This document shows positions 15,403 through 23,629 of a DNA stretch of 23,869 nt, piece by piece. Each line of letters starts with the position of its first letter. Within the stretch, counting starts at the first letter, position 1. The stretch is from an uncultured Clostridia bacterium (GTDB taxonomy: Bacteria; Bacillota; Clostridia; TANB77; CAG-508): assembly GCA_934133175.1 (NCBI GenBank), contig CAKPAX010000025.1, forward strand, positions 1-23,869. Reading direction: 5' to 3'. The notes below the pieces were generated by a model. It saw only the letters and a list, made by a program, of their open reading frames with translations. It did not search any database and was not told the DNA's origin. The position numbers were made by a program, and so were the translations under genes.

Positions 15403-15603
15403 ATGATTGAAGTTTTGCAAAATAGATTATTTCAGTACGAAATGTGCGTAAGTAATAGTAAAAAGACTTATTTGGAGTATCTCATAGAGGAGATAGCTCT
15501 AATAATTGAAAAAGTGAAAGAAAAAGGAATGTTTTTCTGCTTGACGCCTCATGAAAGGTGTATTGCAGAGGAGATAGAAATGAAATATTCAATTGGTGTT
15601 TAA
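15403..15603 (+). CDS. Small protein of unknown function (66 aa)
   Basis: I do not recognise this protein. It is 66 residues long, probably helical (LEYLIEEIALIIEKVKEKG), with three Cys (EMCVSN, FFCLTP, ERCIAEE) and a conserved-looking end TPHERCIAEEIEMKYSIGV. It lacks a signal peptide or membrane span. Evidence that it is real: a good promoter (15318-15346), an ideal AGGAGG ribosome site 8 bases before the ATG, and a strong terminator behind it. The upstream neighbour is the coiled-coil gene and the downstream one tex, but it forms its own transcription unit, so context gives no function. Confidence 0.72.
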   Translation: MIEVLQNRLFQYEMCVSNSKKTYLEYLIEEIALIIEKVKEKGMFFCLTPHERCIAEEIEMKYSIGV

Positions 15604-15636
15604 TTTTTTTATTGTTTGTATTAGATAAGTTGATTA

Positions 15637-15664
15637 AAGAGGCTACAAGTGTAGCCTCTTATTT
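15637..15664 (+). terminator. Rho-independent terminator after the 66-residue orphan
   Basis: Stem AAGAGGCTAC with GTAGCCTCTT (15637-15646 and 15651-15660), loop AAGT, followed by a short T-rich stretch. Confidence 0.85.
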
Positions 15665-15683
15665 ATGTTATAAAAATTTTTTC

Positions 15684-15710
15684 TTGACTTTAAAGTTTTT
15701 TTGATATAAT
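15684..15710 (+). promoter_or_regulatory. Probable promoter of tex
   Basis: TTGACT (15684-15689) and TATAAT (15705-15710) with a 15-base spacer, shorter than the 17 seen at the other promoters here. It is 34 bases before the ATG. Confidence 0.6.
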
Positions 15711-15744
15711 AATAAAATATACTAAAATAAAGAAAGGAAAAAAC

Positions 15745-17928
15745 ATGGAAAAAATAATAAAAACAATATCAGAAGAATTAGGAGTAAAGTATTATCAAGT
15801 AGAAAATACAATTAAATTAATAGATGAAGGAAATACAATACCATTTATTGCACGTTATAGAAAAGAAGCAACAGGTGGATTAAGTGACGAAATTTTAAGA
15901 GATTTAAATGAAAGATTAACTTATTTAAGGAACTTAGAAAAAAGAAAAGAAGAAGTTATAAATTCAATTGATGAGCAAGGAAAGCTTACAGATGAAATTC
16001 TTAAATCTGTTGCAATTGCAAAAACATTAGCAGAGGTTGAAGATATATATAGACCATATAAACAAAAGAAAAAGACAAGAGCTACAGTAGCTAAAGCAAA
16101 GGGATTAGAACCTTTAGCTGAAATTATTATTGCACAAGAACAAAAAGAATCTATAAAAGAAATTGCTAAAAAGTATATAAATGTAGATAAATTATCTGAT
16201 GAAGATAAAAAGAATAAAGATAAAGTTGTTGCAACAGCAGAAGATGCTATTCAGGGGGCATTAGATATTATTGCAGAATCTATTTCTGATAATGCAGAAT
16301 ATAGAAAACAAATAAAGAAAATTTGTTATAGAGAAGGATTAATTGTTACAAAAGCTGCTAAAGAAGACGAAAAATCAAATTATGAAATGTATTATGATTA
16401 TAGTGAATCAATAAATAGGATTCCTAGTCATAGAATTTTAGCAATTAATAGAGGAGAAAAAGAAGAATTCTTAAAAGTAAAATTAGAAAAAACAGAAGAT
16501 AAGATTTTAAAAATAATAGAAAAAGATTTAATAAAAGGTGAAACTCAATTTACAGAAATGTTAAAAGTAACAATAGAGGACGCGTTTAAAAGACTAATTG
16601 AACCATCAATAGACAGAGAAATACGTGCAGACTTGACAGAAAAAGCGGAAGAAAAAGCAATAAAAGTTTTTGGACAAAATTCTAAACAATTATTATTAGG
16701 AGCACCAATAAAAAATAAAACAGTTATGGGATTTGATCCAGCATATAGAACTGGTTGTAAAATAGCTGTAATAGATGAAACGGGAAAAGTTTTAGATTAT
16801 ACAACAGTATATCCAACAGAACCTCAAAATGATGTTGAAGGGGCAAAAAAAGAATTACTAAAGTTAATAGATAAAGATAAAATTGATATGATAGCAATTG
16901 GAAATGGTACAGCTTCAAGAGAATCAGAAATGTTTGTATCAGATATGATAAAAGAAGCATCAAGACCTGTTCATTATGTTATAGTTAGTGAAGCGGGAGC
17001 ATCTGTATATTCTGCATCAAAACTTGCAACAGAAGAATATCCAGACATAAATGTTTCAATAAGAGGAGCGATATCTATAGCAAGACGTTTACAAGATCCT
17101 CTTGCAGAACTTGTAAAAATTGACCCAAAAGCAATTGGAGTTGGGCAATATCAACATGATGTTAATCAAAAAAGATTAGCTGAAAGCTTGACAGGAGTAG
17201 TAGAGGATAGTGTTAATAAAGTTGGAGTAGATGTTAATACTGCAACACCATCATTACTTTCATATGTTTCTGGAATTAATTCTACAATAGCAAAAAATAT
17301 AGTTAAATATAGAGACGAAAATGGTAAATTAAAAAATAGAAAAGAATTATTAAAGGTTCCTAAACTTGGTAAGGCTGCATTTGAACAATGTGCTGGATTT
17401 TTAAGAATAATTGATGGAGATAATCCATTAGAAATAACTGCTGTTCACCCAGAAAGTTATGAAGCAACAGAAAAGTTATTAAGTAGTATAGGATTTGATA
17501 AAAATGATTTGAAAAATAAAGAAAGATTAGAAGAATTAAGAAATAAACTAAAATTGCTTGATATTGCTAAGGTTGCAAAAGAAATTGAAATAGGTGAAAT
17601 GACATTAAAAGATATAATAGATGAACTTATAAAACCAGGAAGAGATCCACGTGAAGATATGCCAAAACCTATTTTAAGATCAGATGTTTTAAAATTGGAT
17701 GATTTAAAAGAGGGAATGATACTTACTGGAACAGTAAGAAATGTTATTGATTTTGGAGCATTTGTAGATATTGGAGTAAAACATGATGGATTAGTTCATA
17801 TTTCTGAAATGAGTGATAAATATATAAAAAATCCATCAGACATTGTATCTGTTGGAGATATTGTAAAAGTAAAAGTTATAAAAATAGATAAAGAAAGACA
17901 AAAAGTTGGATTAAGTATGAAAATATAA
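15745..17928 (+). CDS. tex: Tex-family RNA-binding transcription accessory protein
   Basis: Cytoplasmic nucleic-acid-binding protein of 727 residues, the full length of the Tex family (relatives of eukaryotic Spt6). Order: helical N-terminal Tex domain (about 1-190) with IPFIARYRKEATGGLSDEIL at 32-51; a YqgF/RuvC-like domain from about 325 (VMGFDPAYRTGCKIAVID); the VGQYQHDVNQKRL segment and helix-hairpin-helix repeats from about 470 to 560 (ATPSLLSYVSGI, KVPKLGKAAFEQCAGFLRI); and a C-terminal S1 domain (about 653-725; GMILTGTVRNVIDFGAFVDI, HDGLVHISEMSD). Tex proteins influence transcription and, in some species, toxin gene expression and transformation; the exact job is unsettled. It is a single-gene unit ending in a long hairpin at a convergent junction. 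Confidence 0.96.
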   Translation: MEKIIKTISEELGVKYYQVENTIKLIDEGNTIPFIARYRKEATGGLSDEILRDLNERLTYLRNLEKRKEEVINSIDEQGKLTDEILKSVAIAKTLAEVEDIYRPYKQKKKTRATVAKAKGLEPLAEIIIAQEQKESIKEIAKKYINVDKLSDEDKKNKDKVVATAEDAIQGALDIIAESISDNAEYRKQIKKICYREGLIVTKAAKEDEKSNYEMYYDYSESINRIPSHRILAINRGEKEEFLKVKLEKTEDKILKIIEKDLIKGETQFTEMLKVTIEDAFKRLIEPSIDREIRADLTEKAEEKAIKVFGQNSKQLLLGAPIKNKTVMGFDPAYRTGCKIAVIDETGKVLDYTTVYPTEPQNDVEGAKKELLKLIDKDKIDMIAIGNGTASRESEMFVSDMIKEASRPVHYVIVSEAGASVYSASKLATEEYPDINVSIRGAISIARRLQDPLAELVKIDPKAIGVGQYQHDVNQKRLAESLTGVVEDSVNKVGVDVNTATPSLLSYVSGINSTIAKNIVKYRDENGKLKNRKELLKVPKLGKAAFEQCAGFLRIIDGDNPLEITAVHPESYEATEKLLSSIGFDKNDLKNKERLEELRNKLKLLDIAKVAKEIEIGEMTLKDIIDELIKPGRDPREDMPKPILRSDVLKLDDLKEGMILTGTVRNVIDFGAFVDIGVKHDGLVHISEMSDKYIKNPSDIVSVGDIVKVKVIKIDKERQKVGLSMKI

Positions 17929-17932
17929 AAAA

Positions 17933-17972
17933 CAAAAAAATAAAAGTTTGATGACAAACTTTTATTTTTTTG
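17933..17972. terminator. Bidirectional terminator between tex and the DUF975 gene
   Basis: Perfect 18-bp stem CAAAAAAATAAAAGTTTG (17933-17950) with CAAACTTTTATTTTTTTG (17955-17972), loop ATGA; A run on one side and T run on the other serve both convergent genes. Confidence 0.92.
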
Positions 17973-17989
17973 TTTACATTTTATAAAAT

Positions 17990-18739
17990 TTATTCAGATA
18001 TAGGACCATTATCTTCTGGTTGTGTTTCAATTGGTTGGCTTGAAATATTTCCAGCTAAATCTTCATAGAATACTACTAATGCTACTTGTAAATAAGGCAT
18101 TATCCATAAGAAACCAATTCCAAAAGATAAAGCACCTAAAAAGAACCATCCAATAAATGTGATTGGTAACCAAAACCATGCCCATTTATGACCTTGCATT
18201 AATTCTTCACTTTTTTCAACTATTGATTTTGAATCCATATCTGGGTTATCGTATAAAATGTATTGAGCTAAAACGTATGAAAATCCTTTAATAATTACCC
18301 ATACTAAAGAAACAATATAAAGAATCATTCCTAATATAGCTAAGAATCCCATATTTTCTCCAGATGTAATAGCTGCAGCTCCACCAATAGCAATTAGTAC
18401 TATAGAAATAATTAATGCAATTACAGGAAGTATCATTTTTAATATTGTTTGCCCAATTACTCCCCAAACTTTTCCAAATTGGTTAAATCCATTTTTAAAG
18501 AAGTCGATATATCCAACTTCTTCATTTCTTTTTAGTTTTATAATTGAAACTAAAAAGCCAAAAGCAAGTACAGGAGTGATTACTAAATTTATAATTGCTC
18601 CAACCACTGGAAGAAAGTTAAGTAAGAATGAAATTAAATAACTAATAACTCCAAATACTAATGTTAATAATGCGGCTTTTCCCCATTTACCTGTTAAGCT
18701 GTTACGAGCTTCTGCTCTGATTTGTGATGATACCATCAT
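17990..18739 (-). CDS. DUF975 family integral membrane protein
   Basis: A 249-residue polytopic membrane protein with about five or six hydrophobic segments. The N-terminus SSQIRAEARNSLTGKWGKAA and the middle YLIS...PVVGAIINLVITPVLAFGF pattern are what I recognise as DUF975, a family of unknown function common in Bacillota. The C-terminal tail after VFYEDLAG is hydrophilic and acidic. Two adjacent ATG codons (18739 and 18736) both fit the AAAGGGGG ribosome site. The HD-GYP response-regulator gene ends only 38 bases upstream on the same strand and no clear promoter lies between, so the two are probably co-transcribed and DUF975 may be under the same control. Confidence 0.8.
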   Translation of the reverse strand: MMVSSQIRAEARNSLTGKWGKAALLTLVFGVISYLISFLLNFLPVVGAIINLVITPVLAFGFLVSIIKLKRNEEVGYIDFFKNGFNQFGKVWGVIGQTILKMILPVIALIISIVLIAIGGAAAITSGENMGFLAILGMILYIVSLVWVIIKGFSYVLAQYILYDNPDMDSKSIVEKSEELMQGHKWAWFWLPITFIGWFFLGALSFGIGFLWIMPYLQVALVVFYEDLAGNISSQPIETQPEDNGPISE

Positions 18740-18777
18740 AAAACCCCCTTTAAATAATATATATATTAATAAAATTA

Positions 18778-19836
18778 TTAATACCTATTTTGAATTTCTT
18801 TGATTTTATTATAATCTTTATTTAAAATATCTAAAAATACATCTGTTAATTCGGGATCAAACTGCGTTCCCTTGTTATTTTTAAATTCTGATTTAACAAC
18901 TTCAAGTGGTAAAGAATCTCTATATGTTCTTTTTGAAGTCATAGCATCAAAACTATCTGCAATAGAAGTGATTCTTGCTAGATAAGGTATATCAGTCCCT
19001 TTTAATTGACTTGGATAGCCATGTCCATCATATCTTTCATGATGATGCTTTACAATTGGTATAATATTTTTAAAAATTGTTGCATTTGATAATATATGTG
19101 CACCAATTGATGGATGATTTTTTATTTGTGAATATTCGTCATCTGTTAATTTGTCCGTTTTTTGAATTATGCTATCAGGAACACCAATTTTTCCAATATC
19201 ATGAAAAAGTCCACCGATTTCCAGAGTTTTAATATCTTCAGCTGATAATCCTAATTTTTGACCAATTAAAGTAGAAAAAGCAGATACTCTATCAGAATGA
19301 CCTCTAGTGTATTTATCTTTTGCTTCTACAGTATATCTTAAAGTTTGAATGCTTTCTAAATAAGCATTTTCTAGCCTTTCATATGTGTTAGAAAGTTTAT
19401 TGTTAATTCTTTTTATTTCATTCATTTGTGCAATTGATTTTAAGCCTGATTCTATTAATAAAAGCAATTGGTCGAATTTATCTCCTTTTTCACAATAACC
19501 TTGAATATCTAATTTTCTTATGGTGTCAAGTGGAGGGGCCAAATCTTTATGACCAGTCAAAAGTAATATGTATAAATCTTTGTCAAATTTTCTTATTTCT
19601 TCTACAACTTGATTACCATGTAGTGGAGTCATTAAGAAGTCTAATATTAGTAAGTCATAATGTTCATGTTTTAACAATTCTATTGCTTCTATTGGATTTG
19701 TTATTCCGGTTAAAGTGTAACCTGATCTTTTTAGAAAAACTGATAAAGAATCGAGAATTCCTGACTCGTCATCTACTGCCATTATTTTATACTTAGAATT
19801 TGGATTATTTATTTGTTGAGATATACTTTTTCTCAT
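18778..19836 (-). CDS. Response regulator with HD-GYP output domain
   Basis: Two-domain protein of 352 residues. Receiver domain (about 16-133): acidic pair Asp22-Asp23 (VDDESG), phospho-acceptor Asp66 (LILDFLMTP), Thr94 (LLTGH) and Lys117. A helical linker (about 135-165) leads to an HD-GYP domain (about 165-340) with RGHSDRV, HDIGK (212-216), NHPSIG, HHHE (264-267), HGYP (272-275) and SIADSFDAM: all metal-binding residues are present, so c-di-GMP phosphodiesterase activity is likely. An ATG 20 codons upstream (19896) exists, but the AAGGAGG ribosome site fits only the ATG at 19836. The gene is divergent from a histidine kinase, its probable partner, and precedes the DUF975 gene. Confidence 0.94.
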   Translation of the reverse strand: MRKSISQQINNPNSKYKIMAVDDESGILDSLSVFLKRSGYTLTGITNPIEAIELLKHEHYDLLILDFLMTPLHGNQVVEEIRKFDKDLYILLLTGHKDLAPPLDTIRKLDIQGYCEKGDKFDQLLLLIESGLKSIAQMNEIKRINNKLSNTYERLENAYLESIQTLRYTVEAKDKYTRGHSDRVSAFSTLIGQKLGLSAEDIKTLEIGGLFHDIGKIGVPDSIIQKTDKLTDDEYSQIKNHPSIGAHILSNATIFKNIIPIVKHHHERYDGHGYPSQLKGTDIPYLARITSIADSFDAMTSKRTYRDSLPLEVVKSEFKNNKGTQFDPELTDVFLDILNKDYNKIKEIQNRY

Positions 19837-19864
19837 AAAACTACCTCCTTCTACAGATAATGAC

Positions 19865-19893
19865 ATTATATTAATAAAATAGGCAAAAATCAA
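19865..19893 (-). promoter_or_regulatory. Promoter of the HD-GYP response-regulator gene
   Basis: On the minus strand TTGATT (19893-19888), 17 bases, TATAAT (19870-19865), 28 bases upstream of the ATG. Confidence 0.72.
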
Positions 19894-19950
19894 CAATTTT
19901 ATGAAAAAAGTGTAAAAAGTCTTAAAAATAGCATATTTATATAAAATAAA

Positions 19951-19979
19951 TTGCTTTTTTGAAATAATAAGGTTATAAT
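19951..19979 (+). promoter_or_regulatory. Possible distal promoter of the histidine kinase gene
   Basis: TTGCTT (19951-19956), 17-base spacer, TATAAT (19974-19979). A second candidate further down is an extended -10, TGATATAAT at 20046-20054, without a good -35. The 301-base divergent region 19837-20137 holds nothing else I can identify. Confidence 0.5.
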
Positions 19980-20137
19980 TTATGCAATTAATAAAATGTA
20001 AAAAATGATTTTATAAAAAATATAATAACTTTTGAAAATTAAGTATGATATAATCTTTTAATTATAAATAATATATGAATGTATGTAAATATTTATGAAA
20101 AGATTGTATAAATATAATCAAAGGAGAAAAATAAGAA

Positions 20138-21358
20138 ATGAATATTATTATATTAATAGTATCTATAGTAATTGTAATAATTTTATTGTTAACAGTATTT
20201 AGATTTAAATTTGTGTTTTCAACTCCAATGGCATTAAGGAAGATTGTTGATAAAATTTCTGATAGCTATGTTGTTCTTGATGATAATGATTCTATATTAG
20301 ATTATAATAAAACTTTTTTGGCAACATTTAAATTTAAAGATAATGAAAAAATAAAAAAAGAGAATTTTATACAACTTTTGGAAGATAAAAAGTATTTAAG
20401 TAATGAAAAAAAATTAGCCCATTCAATTTTAAGAGCGAAAGAAACGGGAAAGACAATTTCATATGAAGAGGAAATAAAAAAAATAAGAAAAATATTTATG
20501 ATAGAAATAAGTCCAGTTTCTTTAAAAGGAGCATTTTTTGGAGTTGTAATTTTATTAAAAGATATAACTCAACATAAACGTGATATTCAAATAATAAAAG
20601 ATAAACAAGATACACTTATGGAAAGAGAAAGGCTAGCTTCACTTGGTCAGTTAATAGGTGGAATTACTCATAATTTAAAAACACCAATAATGTCTATATC
20701 TGGTGCAGCAGAAGGGTTGATAGATTTAGTTAAAGAATATGAAAATTCAATAGAAGACCCTGAAGTTACAGTAGAGGATCACCATGAAATAGCTAAAGAA
20801 ATGAAAGAATGGATTTCAAAAATTAAAGTACATACAGCATATATGTCAGATGTAATAACTGCTGTTAAAGGACAAGCTGTTGCATTGTCAGAAGATGAAA
20901 TTGTAACATTTGATATAGAAGAATTAGTAAAAAGAGTAAATATATTAATGAAGCATGAACTAAAAAATGCAATTATATATTTAAATGTTGATATAAAAGT
21001 AGATAAAAATTTAACAATGAAGGGCGATGTTAATAATTTAGTTCAAGTTATTAATAATATGATATCGAATTCTATACAAGCATATAACGGAAAAGAAGGA
21101 CAAAAAATATATATGACAATATTGCAAAAAGACGAAAACTTAGTTATTTCAATTAAAGATTATGCTGGCGGATTGCCAAACATAGTAAAAAAGAAGTTAT
21201 TTAAAGAAATGATAACAACAAAGGGAAAAAATGGTACAGGGCTTGGATTATATATGTCATATTCAAATATAAAAGCACACTTTAATGGAGATATTACAGT
21301 TGAAACCAAAGATGGTGAAAGTACTACATTTAATATAATTTTACCTATACAAAATTAA
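20138..21358 (+). CDS. Membrane-anchored PAS sensor histidine kinase
   Basis: A 406-residue two-component kinase. One membrane helix (about 2-21) without an extracellular domain is followed by a PAS-like domain (about 38-145, KISDSYVVLDDNDSILDYNK, ending VVILLKDITQHKRD), a short coiled coil, the HisKA domain with the H-box ITHNLKTPIMSIS (His178), and the ATPase domain with N-box VINNMISNSIQAY (Asn307), G1 DYAGGLP (341-347) and G2 GTGLGLYM (366-373). The absence of an outside sensor suggests an internal or membrane signal, perhaps a PAS ligand. Autophosphorylation at His178 would pass phosphate to Asp66 of the divergent HD-GYP regulator, an inference from adjacency. Ribosome site AAGGAG lies 11 bases before the ATG. 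Confidence 0.93.
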   Translation: MNIIILIVSIVIVIILLLTVFRFKFVFSTPMALRKIVDKISDSYVVLDDNDSILDYNKTFLATFKFKDNEKIKKENFIQLLEDKKYLSNEKKLAHSILRAKETGKTISYEEEIKKIRKIFMIEISPVSLKGAFFGVVILLKDITQHKRDIQIIKDKQDTLMERERLASLGQLIGGITHNLKTPIMSISGAAEGLIDLVKEYENSIEDPEVTVEDHHEIAKEMKEWISKIKVHTAYMSDVITAVKGQAVALSEDEIVTFDIEELVKRVNILMKHELKNAIIYLNVDIKVDKNLTMKGDVNNLVQVINNMISNSIQAYNGKEGQKIYMTILQKDENLVISIKDYAGGLPNIVKKKLFKEMITTKGKNGTGLGLYMSYSNIKAHFNGDITVETKDGESTTFNIILPIQN

Positions 21359-21369
21359 ACAAAATATGT

Positions 21370-21398
21370 TTGACAATACGGTATTTATGTATTAAAAT
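21370..21398 (+). promoter_or_regulatory. Promoter of hisS
   Basis: Exact TTGACA (21370-21375), 17-base spacer, TAAAAT (21393-21398), beginning 12 bases after the kinase stop codon. Confidence 0.8.
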
Positions 21399-21415
21399 AT
21401 AAAAAACACTAGAGA

Positions 21416-21444
21416 AAAGCTATGTATAATGTTTACATAGCTTT
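21416..21444 (+). promoter_or_regulatory. Stem-loop in the hisS leader
   Basis: Perfect 11-bp stem AAAGCTATGTA (21416-21426) with TACATAGCTTT (21434-21444), 7-base loop. It lies between the promoter and the ribosome site and lacks a T run, so it is a leader structure or a weak terminator of the kinase gene. It is far too small for a T-box. Confidence 0.55.
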
Positions 21445-21468
21445 AAACATATAAAAAAGGAGAAAACT

Positions 21469-22779
21469 ATGAATAAAACAAATCCAAGGACATTACCAGG
21501 TTTTATGGAATTATTACCTGAAGAACAAATATTATTTAATCAAATACAAGATAAAATAAGAAAAACATATGAAAAATTTGGCTTTTTGCCATTAGATACA
21601 CCTATTATAGAATCTTCAGAAGTTTTACTTGCAAAAGCTGGAGGAGAAACAGAAAAACAAATATATAGATTTTTAAAAGGAGATACAGACTTATCTTTAA
21701 GATTTGATTTAACAGTACCTTTGGCAAAATATGTAGCACAAAACTATAATAATATAAGTTTTCCATTTAGAAGATATCAAATAGGAAAAGTTTATAGAGG
21801 TGAGAGACAACAAAAAGGAAGATTTCGTGAATTTTATCAATGTGATATAGATATAATTGGTGATGAAAAGTTAAGTATGATAAATGATGCAGAACTTCCT
21901 AGTGTAATATACTCAATATTTAATGATTTAGGATTTGGAGATTTTACAATATGTATAAATAACAGAAAAATATTAAATGGCTTATTTTCTAGTTTGAAAT
22001 TAGAAGAATCGTCTGCTGATATTTTAAGAATAATAGATAAAATAGAAAAAATAGGAAAAGAAGAAGTAAAAAATGAACTTCAAAAATTAAATATAGAGAT
22101 AGAAAAAATAGACAAAATATTAGAATTTATAACAATGGATGGAAATACAGATGAAAAACTTGAAAAATTAAAAAAATTAGATATAAAAGACCAATCATTT
22201 AATGAAGGATTGAATGAATTATTAGAAGTTGTAAAATATATGAGAGCATTTGGTATACCAGACAAAAACTTTAAAGTAGATTTAACAATTGCCCGTGGAT
22301 TAGATTATTATACAGGAACAGTATATGAAACATTTTTAAATGACTACAAATCATTAGGAAGTGTTTGTTCAGGTGGTAGATATGAAAATTTGGCTGAATA
22401 TTATACAGATAAAAAATTACCAGGAGTAGGTATATCAATAGGATTAACAAGATTATTTTATCAACTAAATGAAAGAAAATTAATAAATGCAGAGAAAAAA
22501 TCAATATCTGATGTAATAATTATTAATATGACAGATGATTTTGAATATTCAGCAAATGTGGCAACAAAACTTCGTATGGAAGATATAAATACACAAATTT
22601 ATATGGAAGAGAAAAAAATAAAATCTAAATTTAAATATGTAGATAAATTACAAATTCCATATGCAATTGTAATTGGTGAAGATGAAATAAAAGAAAACAA
22701 ATTAACATTAAAAGACATGAGAATTGGTGAACAAAAACAACTTGAATTAAAAGAAATAATAGATATAATAAAAGCATAA
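21469..22779 (+). CDS. hisS: Histidine--tRNA ligase
   Basis: Class II aminoacyl-tRNA synthetase (436 residues, usual size is about 420-430) that charges tRNA-His. Visible parts: N-terminal PGFMELLPEE, motif 1 region LDTPIIESSEVL near 42-53, RFDLTVPLAKYVAQN (84-98), motif 2 with GKVYRGERQQKGRFREFYQ (about 108-126) ending CDIDIIG, the histidine-specific motif ARGLDYYTG near 274-282, motif 3 around GVGISIGLTRL (about 321-331), and a C-terminal anticodon-binding domain (about 345-436). Motif residues look intact. No hisZ-like truncation is seen. The S1-domain gene follows after 20 bases with its own ribosome site, so the two are likely co-transcribed from the promoter at 21370-21398. Confidence 0.97.
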   Translation: MNKTNPRTLPGFMELLPEEQILFNQIQDKIRKTYEKFGFLPLDTPIIESSEVLLAKAGGETEKQIYRFLKGDTDLSLRFDLTVPLAKYVAQNYNNISFPFRRYQIGKVYRGERQQKGRFREFYQCDIDIIGDEKLSMINDAELPSVIYSIFNDLGFGDFTICINNRKILNGLFSSLKLEESSADILRIIDKIEKIGKEEVKNELQKLNIEIEKIDKILEFITMDGNTDEKLEKLKKLDIKDQSFNEGLNELLEVVKYMRAFGIPDKNFKVDLTIARGLDYYTGTVYETFLNDYKSLGSVCSGGRYENLAEYYTDKKLPGVGISIGLTRLFYQLNERKLINAEKKSISDVIIINMTDDFEYSANVATKLRMEDINTQIYMEEKKIKSKFKYVDKLQIPYAIVIGEDEIKENKLTLKDMRIGEQKQLELKEIIDIIKA

Positions 22780-22799
22780 GATGAAGGAGAAAAGTACAA

Positions 22800-23600
22800 A
22801 TGAGTGTAACAAAATTCTTTCCTGAAGGATGGGATTATAAAAAAGATGAAATAACTAAAGAAAATATAAATAATATAATTGAAGAAAACAGAATTTTTCA
22901 AGGAATAGTAGATAGTTGTGATGAACAGTGTAATTTACATATTCCGTTTGAAAATGGATTAAATGGTATTATTCCAAGAGAAGAAATAGAAGGAATAAAT
23001 ATAAATGAAAATGGTATTCCTAAAGAGGAATTATGTACAGGAAAAGTACATAAATATGTGCAATTCAAGGTTAAATCTATTGAAGATAATAATTTAATTC
23101 TTTCAAGAAAAGATGTACAAGCAGATGCCATAAATTGGATAAAAAATGATATGCAAGAAGGTCAACAAGTATGTGGAATAGTAAAAAACATAAAACCTTA
23201 TGGAGTGTTTGTAGAAATTGGTGGAGGAGTAGTTGGTTTAGCTCATATAGAAGATTTGTCAGTAGCTAGAATAAAATCTCCATATGAAAGAGTAAAAATT
23301 GGACAAAAGTTAAATATTATGGTAAAATCTATAGATAGAGAAACTGGAAGAGTAATTCTTTCTTATAAAGAAGAATTTGGAACTTGGGAAGAAAATGTGA
23401 AAAATTTTCAAGAAGGAACAAAAGTAAAAGGAATAGTTAGAGAAACTGAGAAAAATAAAAATGGTATTTTTATTGAGCTTACGCCTAATTTAGTGGGAAT
23501 GGCAGAATACAAAGAAAATTTACAATATGGACAAACTGTAAATGTTTATATAAAAAGGATAATACCAGAAAAGAAAAAAGTTAAGTTAGTTATAATTTAA
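22800..23600 (+). CDS. Protein with three S1 RNA-binding domains
   Basis: A 266-residue cytoplasmic protein of S1/OB-fold repeats. Segment 1 (about 32-104) begins FQGIVDSCDEQCNLHIPF and is the most diverged; segment 2 (about 117-187) is canonical (EGQQVCGIVKNIKPYGVFVE, GGGVVGLAHIEDLS, VKSIDRETGRVILSYK); segment 3 (about 205-266) starts EGTKVKGIVRETEKNKNGIF and ends at the protein's C-terminus. Short S1-like proteins of this kind in Clostridia are often named ribosomal protein S1 homologues, but with only three domains it cannot replace a full S1 and may be a regulator of mRNA binding or decay. The GAAGGAG site is 10 bases from the ATG. It is in the hisS operon; the next gene starts 29 bases later. 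Confidence 0.85.
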   Translation: MSVTKFFPEGWDYKKDEITKENINNIIEENRIFQGIVDSCDEQCNLHIPFENGLNGIIPREEIEGININENGIPKEELCTGKVHKYVQFKVKSIEDNNLILSRKDVQADAINWIKNDMQEGQQVCGIVKNIKPYGVFVEIGGGVVGLAHIEDLSVARIKSPYERVKIGQKLNIMVKSIDRETGRVILSYKEEFGTWEENVKNFQEGTKVKGIVRETEKNKNGIFIELTPNLVGMAEYKENLQYGQTVNVYIKRIIPEKKKVKLVII

Positions 23601-23629
23601 ATAAATTATATAAATAGGAGGAGTTATTT

